From Embleya sp040605455 (GTDB taxonomy: Bacteria > Actinomycetota > Actinomycetes > Streptomycetales > Streptomycetaceae), in assembly GCF_040605455.1 (NCBI RefSeq), contig NZ_JBEXCV010000031.1, positions 1 through 64,000 of the forward strand: a stretch of 64,000 bases of DNA, given 5' to 3'. The position numbers and the translations under genes were made by a program. Shown piece by piece: positions 26,250 to 35,516 of the stretch. The notes under the pieces were generated by a model. The model saw only the letters and a list, made by a program, of their open reading frames with translations, did no database searches and was not told where the DNA came from. Positions within the stretch are counted from its first letter, which is position 1. Each line of letters begins with the position of its first letter.

Positions 26250-27035
26250 GTGGCAGCGTTGGCGACACTCGACGGTTTCGGTTGTACGGTCCGGTACAGC
26301 CCGGGCGCGCGGAAGCGGGCCGCGTGCGTCGCGGAGCGCGTGGACCGTGCCGCCGCGTGGTTGACCGAACGACTGGGCTTCGCACCGCGCATCCGGTTGT
26401 CCGTGGCGGATGCGGCGGACTGGGACGGCGTGGCGACGGTGCCGCTGTACGGCACGCCGCAGGGCGCGCAGGACCACCTGCGGGTGGCCGCCGACGACGG
26501 TTGGTTCGGCACCGAGTTGTTCGCGGCGATCCGGCCGCACCTGGGTGCGGGCGCAGCCGCGGCGGTGCGCGCCGAGTACGGGGAGCCGCCCGCACTGCGG
26601 CCGTACTTCGACCTGGTGGCCGTGCACGAACTCACCCACCTCTTCCAGGATCAGGCCTGGCCCGCCTACCCGGGCATGTGGATCGCCGAGCTGCACGCGA
26701 ATCTCGCGATGGTCGGCTACACGCACGAGGTGGAGCCGGAACTGTTGCCGGCCCTGAGGGCCTTCACCGCGACCGTGGACGAGTTGCCGGTCGAGGTCAC
26801 GCCGATTCGCGAACTCACGGACATGGAACGCTCGTTCGAGCGGGGTGCGATCAACTTCGGGTGGTACCACTTCTCCCTGACGCGGGTCGCCGAACAGCTG
26901 TGGGCGGCCGGCGGCGCGGACGTGCTGCGCGCGCTGTACGAGCACATCCGGGCCGGTGGCGGAGCCGAACACCCGGTACTGCGCCGGGTTGCGGCGGATT
27001 GGAATCGGCCCGTGCGGATCGACGTCGGTGGCTGA
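26250..27035 (+). CDS. Zincin-like protein (HExxH)
   Basis: The 261-residue protein from the GTG at 26250 is preceded by a perfect GGAGG five bases upstream. Residues near 125-135 (VAVHELTHLFQDQ) contain HELTH, the HExxH zinc motif. AELHANLAMVG about 20 residues later offers a Glu as a gluzincin-type third ligand. No signal peptide. It resembles predicted peptidases of the M1/MA-like clan of unknown substrate. Flanked on both sides by G-rich repeat spacers. Confidence 0.75.
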   Translation: MAALATLDGFGCTVRYSPGARKRAACVAERVDRAAAWLTERLGFAPRIRLSVADAADWDGVATVPLYGTPQGAQDHLRVAADDGWFGTELFAAIRPHLGAGAAAAVRAEYGEPPALRPYFDLVAVHELTHLFQDQAWPAYPGMWIAELHANLAMVGYTHEVEPELLPALRAFTATVDELPVEVTPIRELTDMERSFERGAINFGWYHFSLTRVAEQLWAAGGADVLRALYEHIRAGGGAEHPVLRRVAADWNRPVRIDVGG

Positions 27036-27171
27036 TCGCCGGGTTGCGGGGGCGCGGCGATCGGTGGTTTGTGGATCGGTGGTCCCGGGGCCGGTGGTCC
27101 CCGGCCGGTGGTTCACGAATCGGCGAGCCGGGGGGATCGGTGGTCCGGGCATCGGCGGTGGTGGTTGCGGG

Positions 27172-29994
27172 TCAGCCGGTGAGCGCGGCCAGTTCCGGGA
27201 TCGCGGTCAGTTCGGTGCGCGAGACGATGCCGAGCTTGGGGTAGGCCTTGTAGAGGTGGTGGCCGACCGTGCGGGGGCTGAGGAACAGCTGCGCCGCGAT
27301 GTCCCGGTTGGACAACCCCTGCGCGGCGAGCCGGGTGATCTGCAGCTCCTGCGGAGTGAGCCGCGCGAGCACACCGGCGGGCTGTGGGCCCTGGGGTGTC
27401 GCGCTGCCGCCGATCGCGCCCAACTCGGTGCGGGCGCGATCCGCCCAGGACCGGGCGTCGAGGCGGTCGAACTCCGCCAGGGCGGTGCGCAGCCGGTCGC
27501 GCGCGTCGGTCTTGCGGCGCAGTCGGCGCAGCCACTCGCCGTACAGCAGTCCGGTCCGGGCCCGCTCCAGCGGCCGGCGCTCGCTCTCGTGTCGGGCCAG
27601 TGCGGCGAGCCACAACTCCTCGGCGACGTCGTCGCTCGCCAGCAGCGCGTGGCAGCGCAGCACCAGCGCGTCGGCCCAGCGTTGGTCGACCCGCCCGGCC
27701 CACTGCTCGAAGCGGGCCAGCGGCTCATCCGCCCGTTCGGGGGCGCCGAACCGGACCGCCGCCTCGACCAGGTCGGGGATCGAGCGGGTCGCGCTGATGT
27801 GATGCCGCAGCGGTTCGCGGGCGAGCCGCTCCAGCCGGTTCAGCGCCGACTCGGGGCGGCCCAGGCCCAGATCCAGCAGTCCCAGTGCCCACGCGGACCA
27901 CGGCGCGCCGGCCGGCATCGCGCTGCCCACACCGCCGGCCAGTGCTGCGTCGGCGTGCCGGTGGGCGGCCTCCTCGTCGCCCGAGATGCCCGCCAAATAG
28001 GCCAGCACGCTCTCGAACTGGCTGATCCACTGCTGCTGCCCGCTGTCCTGCGCGATCCGCAGGCCCTCGGACGCGGTGGCCAACGCGTCGGTGTGTCGGC
28101 TCTCGAAGATCTCGGCCTCGGCCACGAAGAACAGGATCGTCGGCAACCGGCCGATTCCGCCGTGCAGCCGGCTCTCGCGGGCGAACAGCGACGCGATGTG
28201 GTGCGCGTCCACGTCCTGGCCCAGGGCCAGTCCGACGCCGCAGGCCAGCAGTAGGTCGCGCTGCTCTTCGTTGCCGGTCCGGGGCGCGATGCGGATCAGG
28301 TCGCCCAGGTCGGGGCGCTCGGTGTCCGGATGCCCGGCCGCCGGGCGCCCGTTCTGCGGGTGCCGGGTGTCCGGGTGCCCGTCCTCAGCGTGCCGGGGGT
28401 CCGGCTGCTCGGCGTTCTCCTTCGGCGGGAACGCGGCGATCATGAACTCGACGACCGGGGTCACCGGCGCCGTCGGCGGCAGGTGCAGTGCTGCCAACTC
28501 CCGCAAAGTGAAACGGAGTTCTTCTTCGCCCAGGTACCACGCGGTGTGTATGGACTGAAGCAGCATGCGCGCCGCGCGCTCGGGCCGGCTCCCGGCGGTG
28601 AGCGCGGCGCCTTGGAGCAACAACTCGTGCGCGTTGGTGAACGCGCCCTGCCAGAAGTCGGACAGCGCACGCACATGCAACAGCCGGGCCCGGATCGCGT
28701 CGTCGGTCGCGGTCGACTGGGCCCGTTCGGCGAATGTGCGAGCCCGGTCCAACTCGCCTGCCTCGGAGGCGGCTTCGGCCGCGAGGACGAGGCGGCGGGT
28801 GCGCGCCGGTACGTCCTGGCTCAGCCGTGCGGCCTTCTCGTAGGCCAGTGCGGCGGCGAGGTGACCGCTGCGTTCGCGAGCCCGTTCGCCGGTGCTCTCC
28901 AACGCGGTCGCGGCCGGCTCGTCGACACCGGTCGCGGCGGCGGCCAGGTGCCAGGCGCGCCGATCCGCGTGGTCGGGCGCGTCGAACGCGTCGGCCAGCG
29001 CGCGGTGTGCGGCAAGCCGGCGGTCGATCGGCGCACGCTGCTGGACCGCGGCCCGGATCAGCGGGTGCCGAAAGCGCAGCCGGTCGTCGTCGACGACGAT
29101 CAGCGACGCCTCCTCGGCGGCGGCCAGATCGGCGGTGCCCGCGCCGAACCCGGCCCCGGCCCGAAGCAGGATGCCCAGGTCGCCGGAGTCGTCGCTCGCG
29201 GCCAGCAGCAACAACATCCCGGTCCGCTCGTCGAGCCGGGTGACCTGGCCGTGGAAGGCGATCTGGAGCCGGCTGGTGAGCGGCAGCGCGCCCGGGCGCA
29301 GGGTGCCGCCGGACCGTTCACCGGCCAACGAGACCGGCAGTTCGATCAGCGCGAGCGGGTTGCCCCGGGACTCGGCGAGCACGCGGGAGCGGGTGGTCGC
29401 GGACATGTCCCGGGCGTGCTCGTCCAGGAGCGCGCTCGCGTGCTCGGGTCGCAGTGCGGCCAGCGGCAGTTCGGGCAGGCCCTGCGCCGCGAACGCGTGC
29501 CGGTCCTCGCGGGCGGCGAAGATCAGCGCGATGCCCTCGGCGTACAGCCGGCGGGCGGCGAACACGAGTGCGTCGTGGGAGGCCCGGTCCAGCCACTGCG
29601 CGTCGTCCACGACGCACAGGAGCGGGCCGTCGCCGGCGTACTCGGACAACAACGACAACACCGCCAGACCGACGAACATCGGCTCCGAACGCTCGCCCGC
29701 CGCGAGCCCGAACGCGGCCGCCAGGGCCTGTCGCTGCGGGTCGGGCAACCGGTCCAGGTGTCCCAGCGCCGGGCGGAGCAGCAGGCTCAGTCCGGCGTAG
29801 GGGAGTTCGGCCTCGTACTCGACCCCGGTGCCCCGGAGCGTGCGCACACTCGTGCCGGTGAGCACGTGATCCAGGAGCGCGGTCTTGCCGATGCCGGGTT
29901 CGCCGCGCACGACGAGCACGCCGCTGCGGCCCTCCTCGGCGTCGGCGAGCAGGCGCTCGATTGTTCTCAGTTCGGAGTCTCGTCCGTACAACAT
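27172..29994 (-). CDS. LuxR-family (LAL) transcriptional regulator
   Basis: The 940-residue regulator has Walker A GEPGIGKT at 31-38, Walker B VVDDAQWLD near 120, a long TPR-like helical middle, and a C-terminal LuxR helix-turn-helix (LTPQELQITRLAAQGLSNRD, then LSPRTVGHHLYKAYPKLG). LAL proteins are ATP-dependent activators, often of secondary metabolism or sugar use. The ATG at 29994 starts directly at the ATPase domain (MLYGRDSEL); the frame upstream is repeat-rich noncoding. Oriented away from the NTF2-like gene and MFS gene, which are candidate targets. Confidence 0.92.
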   Translation of the reverse strand: MLYGRDSELRTIERLLADAEEGRSGVLVVRGEPGIGKTALLDHVLTGTSVRTLRGTGVEYEAELPYAGLSLLLRPALGHLDRLPDPQRQALAAAFGLAAGERSEPMFVGLAVLSLLSEYAGDGPLLCVVDDAQWLDRASHDALVFAARRLYAEGIALIFAAREDRHAFAAQGLPELPLAALRPEHASALLDEHARDMSATTRSRVLAESRGNPLALIELPVSLAGERSGGTLRPGALPLTSRLQIAFHGQVTRLDERTGMLLLLAASDDSGDLGILLRAGAGFGAGTADLAAAEEASLIVVDDDRLRFRHPLIRAAVQQRAPIDRRLAAHRALADAFDAPDHADRRAWHLAAAATGVDEPAATALESTGERARERSGHLAAALAYEKAARLSQDVPARTRRLVLAAEAASEAGELDRARTFAERAQSTATDDAIRARLLHVRALSDFWQGAFTNAHELLLQGAALTAGSRPERAARMLLQSIHTAWYLGEEELRFTLRELAALHLPPTAPVTPVVEFMIAAFPPKENAEQPDPRHAEDGHPDTRHPQNGRPAAGHPDTERPDLGDLIRIAPRTGNEEQRDLLLACGVGLALGQDVDAHHIASLFARESRLHGGIGRLPTILFFVAEAEIFESRHTDALATASEGLRIAQDSGQQQWISQFESVLAYLAGISGDEEAAHRHADAALAGGVGSAMPAGAPWSAWALGLLDLGLGRPESALNRLERLAREPLRHHISATRSIPDLVEAAVRFGAPERADEPLARFEQWAGRVDQRWADALVLRCHALLASDDVAEELWLAALARHESERRPLERARTGLLYGEWLRRLRRKTDARDRLRTALAEFDRLDARSWADRARTELGAIGGSATPQGPQPAGVLARLTPQELQITRLAAQGLSNRDIAAQLFLSPRTVGHHLYKAYPKLGIVSRTELTAIPELAALTG

Positions 29995-30288
29995 GCCTTG
30001 CCGTCCCCCATGTCCACCGATCTCCCGGCGGTGTCGATCCTCGTGCGGGTTCCTGGTGCGGGCTCCTCGTGCGGGCTCCTCGTGCGGGTTTTTGGTGTCG
30101 ATCCGTGGTGTCGATTCGTGGTGCCGATGCCGGCACTGATCCCTCGTACTGATCCCTCGTACTGATCCCTCCTGCGCCAAAGTACCTATGCGGGACTGAT
30201 TCCGGTCGGTACGGGGCTCCGTAGGTTCATGTGCAACGGAGCTCGCCGGAACAGCCGGAAGCCCGGAGGAAGCACAAGGACGGTCACC
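29995..30288. repeat. Repeat-rich divergent promoter region
   Basis: It lies between the LuxR gene and the NTF2-like gene. It contains three or more copies of GTGCGGGCTCCTC-like units at about 30045-30095, and three head-to-tail 13-base TACTGATCCCTCG-type units at about 30133-30170. The second array lies where an activator of the plus-strand gene would bind. Confidence 0.6.
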
Positions 30289-30666
30289 ATGACCACGAAC
30301 ATCGACTTCACCGCCCTCGCCGAGCGCTACATCGCCACCTGGAACGAGGCCGACCCGGCCACCCGCCGCAAGCTGGTCGAGGAGGTCTACACCGAGGACG
30401 CCCGCTACGTCGACCCGCTGGTGGTGGCCGAGGGCCACGACGCGATCGACGCCACGTTGGGCGCGGTGCAGGGGCAGTTCGCGGGCCTCGTGTTCACTCT
30501 CGGCGGCGCGGTGGACGGCCACCACGACCTGGCACGTTTCACGTGGAACCTCGGCCCGGCGGGCGAGGAGGCCATCGCGGTCGGCTTCGACGTGATCCAC
30601 GTCGCCGAGGACGGCCGGATCACCCTGGTCAGCGGCTTCCTGGACAAGGTTCCGGCGGGTCTGTGA
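30289..30666 (+). CDS. SnoaL/NTF2-like protein
   Basis: The 125-residue protein begins MTTNIDFTALAERYIATWNE and shows the cone-shaped NTF2/SnoaL pattern: TEDARYVDPLVVAEGHDAID, then ARFTWNLG and FDVIHVAEDGRITLVSGFLD. Such proteins act as polyketide cyclases, isomerases or ligand-binding folds; the substrate is not predictable. GGAGGAAG lies upstream of the chosen ATG. The MFS exporter follows on the same strand after 270 bases. Confidence 0.85.
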   Translation: MTTNIDFTALAERYIATWNEADPATRRKLVEEVYTEDARYVDPLVVAEGHDAIDATLGAVQGQFAGLVFTLGGAVDGHHDLARFTWNLGPAGEEAIAVGFDVIHVAEDGRITLVSGFLDKVPAGL

Positions 30667-30828
30667 TCCGGTGATGTACCCGCTCGACGGATCCGGGGCC
30701 GGGCCACGTCAGCGCCCGGCCCCCGGTGTCCTCGCGGTGGCGCGTTTCGCGTTCTCTTCTCTATTTCTTGTCGCGCCGTGCGCTTCTTCCTGCACCGCTC
30801 GACCTCGTTGCGCGGTCTCGGCCTCTCG

Positions 30829-30888
30829 CGCATCACGACCTCACGCATCACGACCTCACGCATCACGACCTCACGCATCACGACCTCT
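30829..30888 (+). repeat. Four 15-bp tandem repeats upstream of MFS gene
   Basis: The unit CGCATCACGACCTCA occurs four times head to tail, the last with one change, ending about 48 bases before the MFS start codon. The period of 15 is not a whole number of helical turns. The array is open in all three plus frames, giving SRITT or HHDLT repeats. It may be an operator array, a leader-peptide region or slippage product. Confidence 0.9.
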
Positions 30889-30935
30889 CTCGCGCGCCGT
30901 TCGGCGCCTTCACCCGGAACGGAAAGGAATCACCC

Positions 30936-32480
30936 ATGTCCGCCGCCACGACGGCCACGGCTCCCGCAGCACAGGCATCGACGCCTCGGCAGTCGTGGGG
31001 TGCGCTGCTGGTCCTGCTCGCCGGAATCTTCATCACCACGCTGGACTTCTTCATCGTCAACGTCGCGATCCCGGCCACTCAGGAGGACCTGCACGCCACT
31101 CCGGCCGCGATCCAATGGGTGGTCGCGGGCTTCGGCCTCGCGGTCGCCGCCGGGCTGATCACGGCCGGTCGACTCGGGGACATCTACGGCAGGCGGCGGA
31201 TGTTCGCGATCGGCCTGGGGTTGTTCACCCTCGCCTCGGCGGGTTGTGGGCTGGCCGGGAACGCGGAGATGCTGATCGCCGCCCGGGTTCTGCAGGGTGC
31301 GGCGGCGGCGCTGTTGATGCCGCAGGTGCTCGGGATCGTCAACGTGCTGTACGTCGGCGAGCAGCGGGTCAAGGCGTTCACCGCCTACGGACTGGCAATG
31401 GGCTTCGCCGGAGTCTTCGGTCAGCTCATCGGCGGCGCGCTGATCCAGGTCGACCTGTTCGGACTCGACTGGCGCAGCATCTACTGGATCAACGTGCCGG
31501 TCGGTGTGGTCGCTCTGGTGCTGGCTCCGAGGCTGGTGCCGGAGAGCCGGGGCGAGGGCAGCACCCGGCTCGACCTGGTCGGAACCGCGCTGATCACGTT
31601 CGGTCTGGTCGCCGTGGTGTTGCCGCTCGTCCAGGGCCGCGAGCAGGGCTGGCCACTGTGGACGTGGCTGTCCCTCGGCGTCGCTCCGCTGCTGCTCGGC
31701 GCGTTCACGCTGTACCAGCGCCGGCTGGGTCAGGGCGGCGGTGCGCCGTTGGTGGACCCGGTGCTCTTCCGCGAGCGGCCGTTCTCGGTCGGCATCACGA
31801 TGGCGCTGGTGTACGGCCTGGTGAACGCCGCCTTCTTCCTGATCCTGGCGCTCTACCTGCAGATGGGGCACGGGATGTCGGCGCTGGACTCGGGGCTGCT
31901 GTTCATCGCGCTGGGGGTCGGGTACTTCCTGTCCTCGGCGATCTCGGGCCGGATCGCGGCGAAGCTGGGTCGACAGGTGTTGGCGGCGGGCGCGCTGGTG
32001 CAGGGTCTGGGACATGTGGTGCTGGTGGAGACGCTGTCCGGCACCCACGAGACGTTGGCGCTGATCCCGGGGCTCGCGCTGACCGGGTTCGGCATGGGCC
32101 TGGTGATGGGTCCAATGGCGGCGACGGTACTGGCCGGCATCAGGGCCAAGCACGCCGGTTCGGCGGCGGGCCTGCTCTCCACGGCACAGCAGGTGGGCGG
32201 CGCGCTCGGGGTGGCCCTGGTGGGCATCGTCTTCTACGACACGCTGGGTGACGCGCCGACAGCCGACACCTTCGGGGACGCGTTCGTGAACGGCCTGTGG
32301 CTGCTGACCGCCTTCTGCGCGGCGGTCGCGGCGCTGGTGCAGCTGCTGCCGAGGCGGCAGGCGGAGGCCGCGTCGGGTTCGGCAGAGTCGAACGGGTCGG
32401 GTGCGTTGCACGGGTCGAAAGGTTCGGACGGGTCGGACGGGTCGGACGGGTCGGCGGTGAGGGTGGACGTTCTGGTGTGA
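30936..32480 (+). CDS. MFS drug exporter, DHA2 (14-TM) family
   Basis: The 514-residue protein has 14 hydrophobic segments. Motif D1 is in TM1 (TTLDFFIVNVAIPATQEDL), motif A is in GRLGDIYGRRRMF, and motif C-type glycines are in the TM5 region (GLAMGFAGVFGQLIGG). It is a proton-driven multidrug/antibiotic exporter of the EmrB/QacA type. AAAGGAATC precedes the ATG. Its C-terminus has a GSDGSDGSDGS stretch from a 9-base tandem repeat. Expected to be regulated at the repeat array upstream. Confidence 0.93.
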   Translation: MSAATTATAPAAQASTPRQSWGALLVLLAGIFITTLDFFIVNVAIPATQEDLHATPAAIQWVVAGFGLAVAAGLITAGRLGDIYGRRRMFAIGLGLFTLASAGCGLAGNAEMLIAARVLQGAAAALLMPQVLGIVNVLYVGEQRVKAFTAYGLAMGFAGVFGQLIGGALIQVDLFGLDWRSIYWINVPVGVVALVLAPRLVPESRGEGSTRLDLVGTALITFGLVAVVLPLVQGREQGWPLWTWLSLGVAPLLLGAFTLYQRRLGQGGGAPLVDPVLFRERPFSVGITMALVYGLVNAAFFLILALYLQMGHGMSALDSGLLFIALGVGYFLSSAISGRIAAKLGRQVLAAGALVQGLGHVVLVETLSGTHETLALIPGLALTGFGMGLVMGPMAATVLAGIRAKHAGSAAGLLSTAQQVGGALGVALVGIVFYDTLGDAPTADTFGDAFVNGLWLLTAFCAAVAALVQLLPRRQAEAASGSAESNGSGALHGSKGSDGSDGSDGSAVRVDVLV

Positions 32481-32599
32481 GTCGAGCGGACGAGGTGTGC
32501 GCGGCGATGGGCCCCGACCGGGTGGTCGGGGCCCATCGTTCGCGTGGTGTGGTGGGGGCGGCGGGTGCCTGGGTTCCAGGTTTTTGGGCGCTCGGGATC

Positions 32600-33566
32600 A
32601 GCCGAAGAAGGTGTATGCGCGGCGGATTCGGTGGTGTTGGGGTGCGTGGTGGGGTGGGCGGCGGTCCCGGTGGCGGGTTCGGTCGGGGTCGGGGACGGCG
32701 AGGGCGCGACCGGGGGCAGCGTTGGCGTCGGCGTCGATGCGGTGGTCGGTGGGCGCTTGAGGGCGAGGGCCAGGAACGCGCCGAGTACGGCTGCCGCGCC
32801 CGCGACGAGGCCGGCGGTGCACAGGCCGTCGACGAGGTCGGCGGGGGAGGCCGGGCCGGCGTCGAGGTCGAGGTGGGCGTTGGCCACGGCGATCAGCACG
32901 GCGAGTCCGGCCGCGCCGCCGAGTTGTTGGGCGGTGGTGGCCAGGGCGGAGGCGATGCCCTGCTCGCCGGCGGCCACACCGGAGGCGGCGGTGACGAACA
33001 GCGGTGAAGGTGACACCGCCGCCGATGCCCCAGATCAGGATGCCCGGCAGCAGCGCCGCGAACGGGCCGTCGGCCGACATGCCGAGCGCGAGCGCGCCGA
33101 TGCCCAATCCGTTGCCGAGCATCCCGGCGAACAGCGTGATCCGCAGGCCCCGGCTGCCAATCAGCGCGGGACCGAGCCGCATGCCGGCGAACACCGACAA
33201 CACGGTCACCGGTACGAAGGCCAGGCCGGTGCGCAGCGCGCCGTAGCCCAGGCCGTTCTGGAGGTAGGTGGTGAAGACGTAATAGGCGCCGCCGAGGCCG
33301 CTCTGGAAGACCAGGATTGCGGCCATGGCGACGGCCAGGCTGCGGTTGCCGAACAGGCGAAGCGGTACGAGCGGGTCGCGGGTGCGTTGCTCGACGAGCA
33401 GGAACGTGCCGAGCAGCACGACGCCCAGGCCGATCGCGCCCGCGCCGCGGACCGATGCCCAGCCCGCATCCGGGCCGCTGACCAGGCCGAAGACGAGGAG
33501 GGTGGAGCCGGCGGTGGCGAGCAGTACGCCGGGGACGTCCAGGCCGGTGCGTTCGTCGGCGTCGGG
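32600..33566 (-). pseudogene. MFS exporter fragment, 5'-truncated and frameshifted
   Basis: The C-terminal half of a second 14-TM MFS protein. One frame reads GLVSGPDAGWASVRG through LGTFLLVEQRTRDPLVPLRLF to GIGGGVTFTAV; near 33003 the homology jumps to another frame at FVTAASGVAAGEQGIASAL and continues to FLALALKRPP. One base is inserted or two are lost at that point. There is no native start: homology ends where the tRNA-Lys-like attachment sequence begins (33565). The second frame stays open to 32234, overlapping the MFS gene on the other strand, probably by chance. Dead gene, likely broken by island integration. Confidence 0.85.
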
Positions 33567-33831
33567 GGATCGAACCCTGAACCCGCGGATTAAAAGCTAG
33601 ACAGCGGTGGCGGTAGCGGGCGTTGGGGCGAGTAGCGGTGTGCAGTTCTGTCCGGATCTGCACACGGCCGCGTCCCGCTGATACCGCCCCGTGACGCGAT
33701 GCGTGAGCACCTCCGCTCACGCATCGCTCACGCATGCAGAGCCTTTGGGAGTGGTCTGTACCTGGCCGCGTCCATCCGAACAATGGTGGATTTCCTGAGC
33801 AGGCATCCTGGCGCCGCCGGACGTTCGACTC
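33562..33831 (-). other. Attachment-site remnant 1 (tRNA-Lys 3' fragment plus arm sites)
   Basis: The minus strand reads the anticodon loop CTTTTAA and T-arm GTTCAGGGTTCGATCCCC of tRNA-Lys(UUU), then stops at the truncated MFS gene without an acceptor stem. On the other side an arm follows. It carries a hairpin (GTGTGCAG...CTGCACAC) and three copies of GCTCACGCAT (33699-33708 inverted; 33715-33724 and 33726-33735 direct), typical of tyrosine-integrase arm sites. About 270 bases match the copy at 35932-36211. No integrase gene is present. Confidence 0.75.
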
Positions 33832-33958
33832 TCCTGGGCTTCACATCATTACGCCCCTCCAAGGCATAAATAACAGCAGGTCAGGATGGGTTTTGGGACA
33901 GCCTCCGTGCTCCCGGGCTCTGCTGCCGTAGCAGTCATGGTGAAGCCCAGCGAGATTG

Positions 33959-33978
33959 TGTCGAAGTAGACTTCGACA
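33959..33978 (+). promoter_or_regulatory. Operator-like palindrome upstream of AAA ATPase
   Basis: TGTCGAAGT and ACTTCGACA flank a two-base centre (AG), a perfect 9+9 inverted repeat 32 bases before the ATPase start codon. It stands out against AT-richer surroundings and has the geometry of a dimeric repressor site. Confidence 0.65.
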
Positions 33979-34010
33979 AAATCAGTCGCAGTCAATGTGT
34001 GGGAGATCCG

Positions 34011-35516
34011 ATGGAGAACGGTCTGCCGGCCAAGCCGGGCGACGTGGTCGACCGGGACCGAGAGTGGAACCTTCTCGCGGAGTTCCTCGCTGATCCGGAT
34101 CCCGCGATGCGGCTCGGCATCGTGTCCGGGCGACGGCGGCACGGGAAGTCGTACCTTCTGCAGGCCTTGTCCGAGCAGGTCGGCGGCCTGTATGTCACGG
34201 CGGTCCGGGAAGAGGGGCGGCTGCCTGCGATCCAGCGATTCAGCGATGCGATCGCTGCCCATGCCGGTCTGCGGTCCGGCAGTCTGCGCCTGACGGACTG
34301 GCGTGATGTGCTGTCCAATGCCCTGGATGTGACCGCCCGTTCACCGCACCCGCTGTTGGTGATCGACGAGCTGCCGTACCTGCTGCAGCACTCACCTGAG
34401 ATCCCGGGCCTGCTCCAGCAGCTTTACGACGAGCGTCAGCGTGGCGCGCGGCCCGGGGACGGGCCGGGCCCGCGGTTGATCCTGTGCGGTTCCGCGATGA
34501 GTGTCATGCATGAGCTGTTGTCGGGGACGAAGCCGCTGCGGGGCCGGGCCGTGGTCGACCTGCGCCTGGGGCCGTTCGACTACCGGGACAGCCGCACCTT
34601 CTGGCAGATCAAGGATCCGCTGACCGCGTTGAAGGTGCACGCGGTTCTCGGCGGTGCACCCGGCTACCGGCCGGTGGCCGCCCGCCCGCATCCGGACGAC
34701 GGCTTCGATGCCTGGCTCACCCGCACCCTCCTCGACCCGGGCCGCGCGGTGTACTCGCGCACCGAGACCGAGTACCTCCTGCGGGAGGACCCGCGGATCA
34801 CGCAGCACACGCTGTACTACGACATCCTCACCGCCATCGCCCAGGGCGCCACCACCCCCACCAAGATCGGCGCGGCCCTTGAGCGTCCGCGCAACGCCGT
34901 TGCCCACCCTCTCGGGGTGCTGGAGTCGACCGGGTATATCCGGCGTGAGCAGGACATCCTGCGTACCCGGCACCCGGTCATCACGCTCGCGGACCCGGTC
35001 ATCCGCTTCAACCAGCTGATCACGCTGCCGCAGGCGGCCGCAGTGGAGCAGGGCTTCGCCGAGCAGGTGTGGCAGCAGGCCGCCCCGACCTTCAACTCCA
35101 AGATCCTCGGACCGCACTTCGAGGACCTGGCCCGCGACTTCACCCGCCGCTACGCCTACAGCCTGCTGCCCACAAGTCTGCCCGGACCGGTCGGCACCAC
35201 CGAGGTCGCCGACCCGGCCGCCCGGACCAAGCACGAGGTCGACGTCATCGCCCTGGCCGCCGGCGAACGACCGCAGTCCCCCCGCGCGAAGATCGCCCTC
35301 ATCGGGGAGGCCAAGGCGACCGCCGCCCGCCGCGGCACCGGAGACCTGCAACGTCTGGAGCACATTTGCACTCTGCTGGCCGACCAGGGGTACGACACCT
35401 CCGGCACCACGCTGGCCTTGTACTCCCTGCACGGCTTCTACCCCGACCTGATCGAACTGGTGGGCCGACGTGACAACATCCTCCTGGTCGACCTGCCCAC
35501 CCTCTACGGGGAGTAG
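34011..35516 (+). CDS. AAA/Arch_ATPase with C-terminal DUF234-like nuclease fold
   Basis: The 501-residue protein has Walker A GRRRHGKS at 40-47, Walker B LLVIDELPY at 115-123 and a sensor-like CGSAMSVM segment. A winged-helix segment follows (ILTAIAQGATTPTKIGAALE). The C-terminal domain carries DVIALAAGE...IALIGEAKAT, which looks like the E-x-K half of a PD-(D/E)xK nuclease core. This is the layout of the archaeal-type ATPase/DUF234 family, found on plasmids and islands; function unproven, defence or replication likely. The ATG at 34011 has GGGAG seven bases upstream. It is the only gene between the two attachment copies. Confidence 0.85.
   Translation: MENGLPAKPGDVVDRDREWNLLAEFLADPDPAMRLGIVSGRRRHGKSYLLQALSEQVGGLYVTAVREEGRLPAIQRFSDAIAAHAGLRSGSLRLTDWRDVLSNALDVTARSPHPLLVIDELPYLLQHSPEIPGLLQQLYDERQRGARPGDGPGPRLILCGSAMSVMHELLSGTKPLRGRAVVDLRLGPFDYRDSRTFWQIKDPLTALKVHAVLGGAPGYRPVAARPHPDDGFDAWLTRTLLDPGRAVYSRTETEYLLREDPRITQHTLYYDILTAIAQGATTPTKIGAALERPRNAVAHPLGVLESTGYIRREQDILRTRHPVITLADPVIRFNQLITLPQAAAVEQGFAEQVWQQAAPTFNSKILGPHFEDLARDFTRRYAYSLLPTSLPGPVGTTEVADPAARTKHEVDVIALAAGERPQSPRAKIALIGEAKATAARRGTGDLQRLEHICTLLADQGYDTSGTTLALYSLHGFYPDLIELVGRRDNILLVDLPTLYGE

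Noticed and set aside
27172..30600. Extended N-terminus of the LuxR/LAL regulator to 30600
   Set aside because: The added 202 residues are repeat-derived and overlap the divergent NTF2-like gene; the ATPase homology begins directly at the ATG at 29994.
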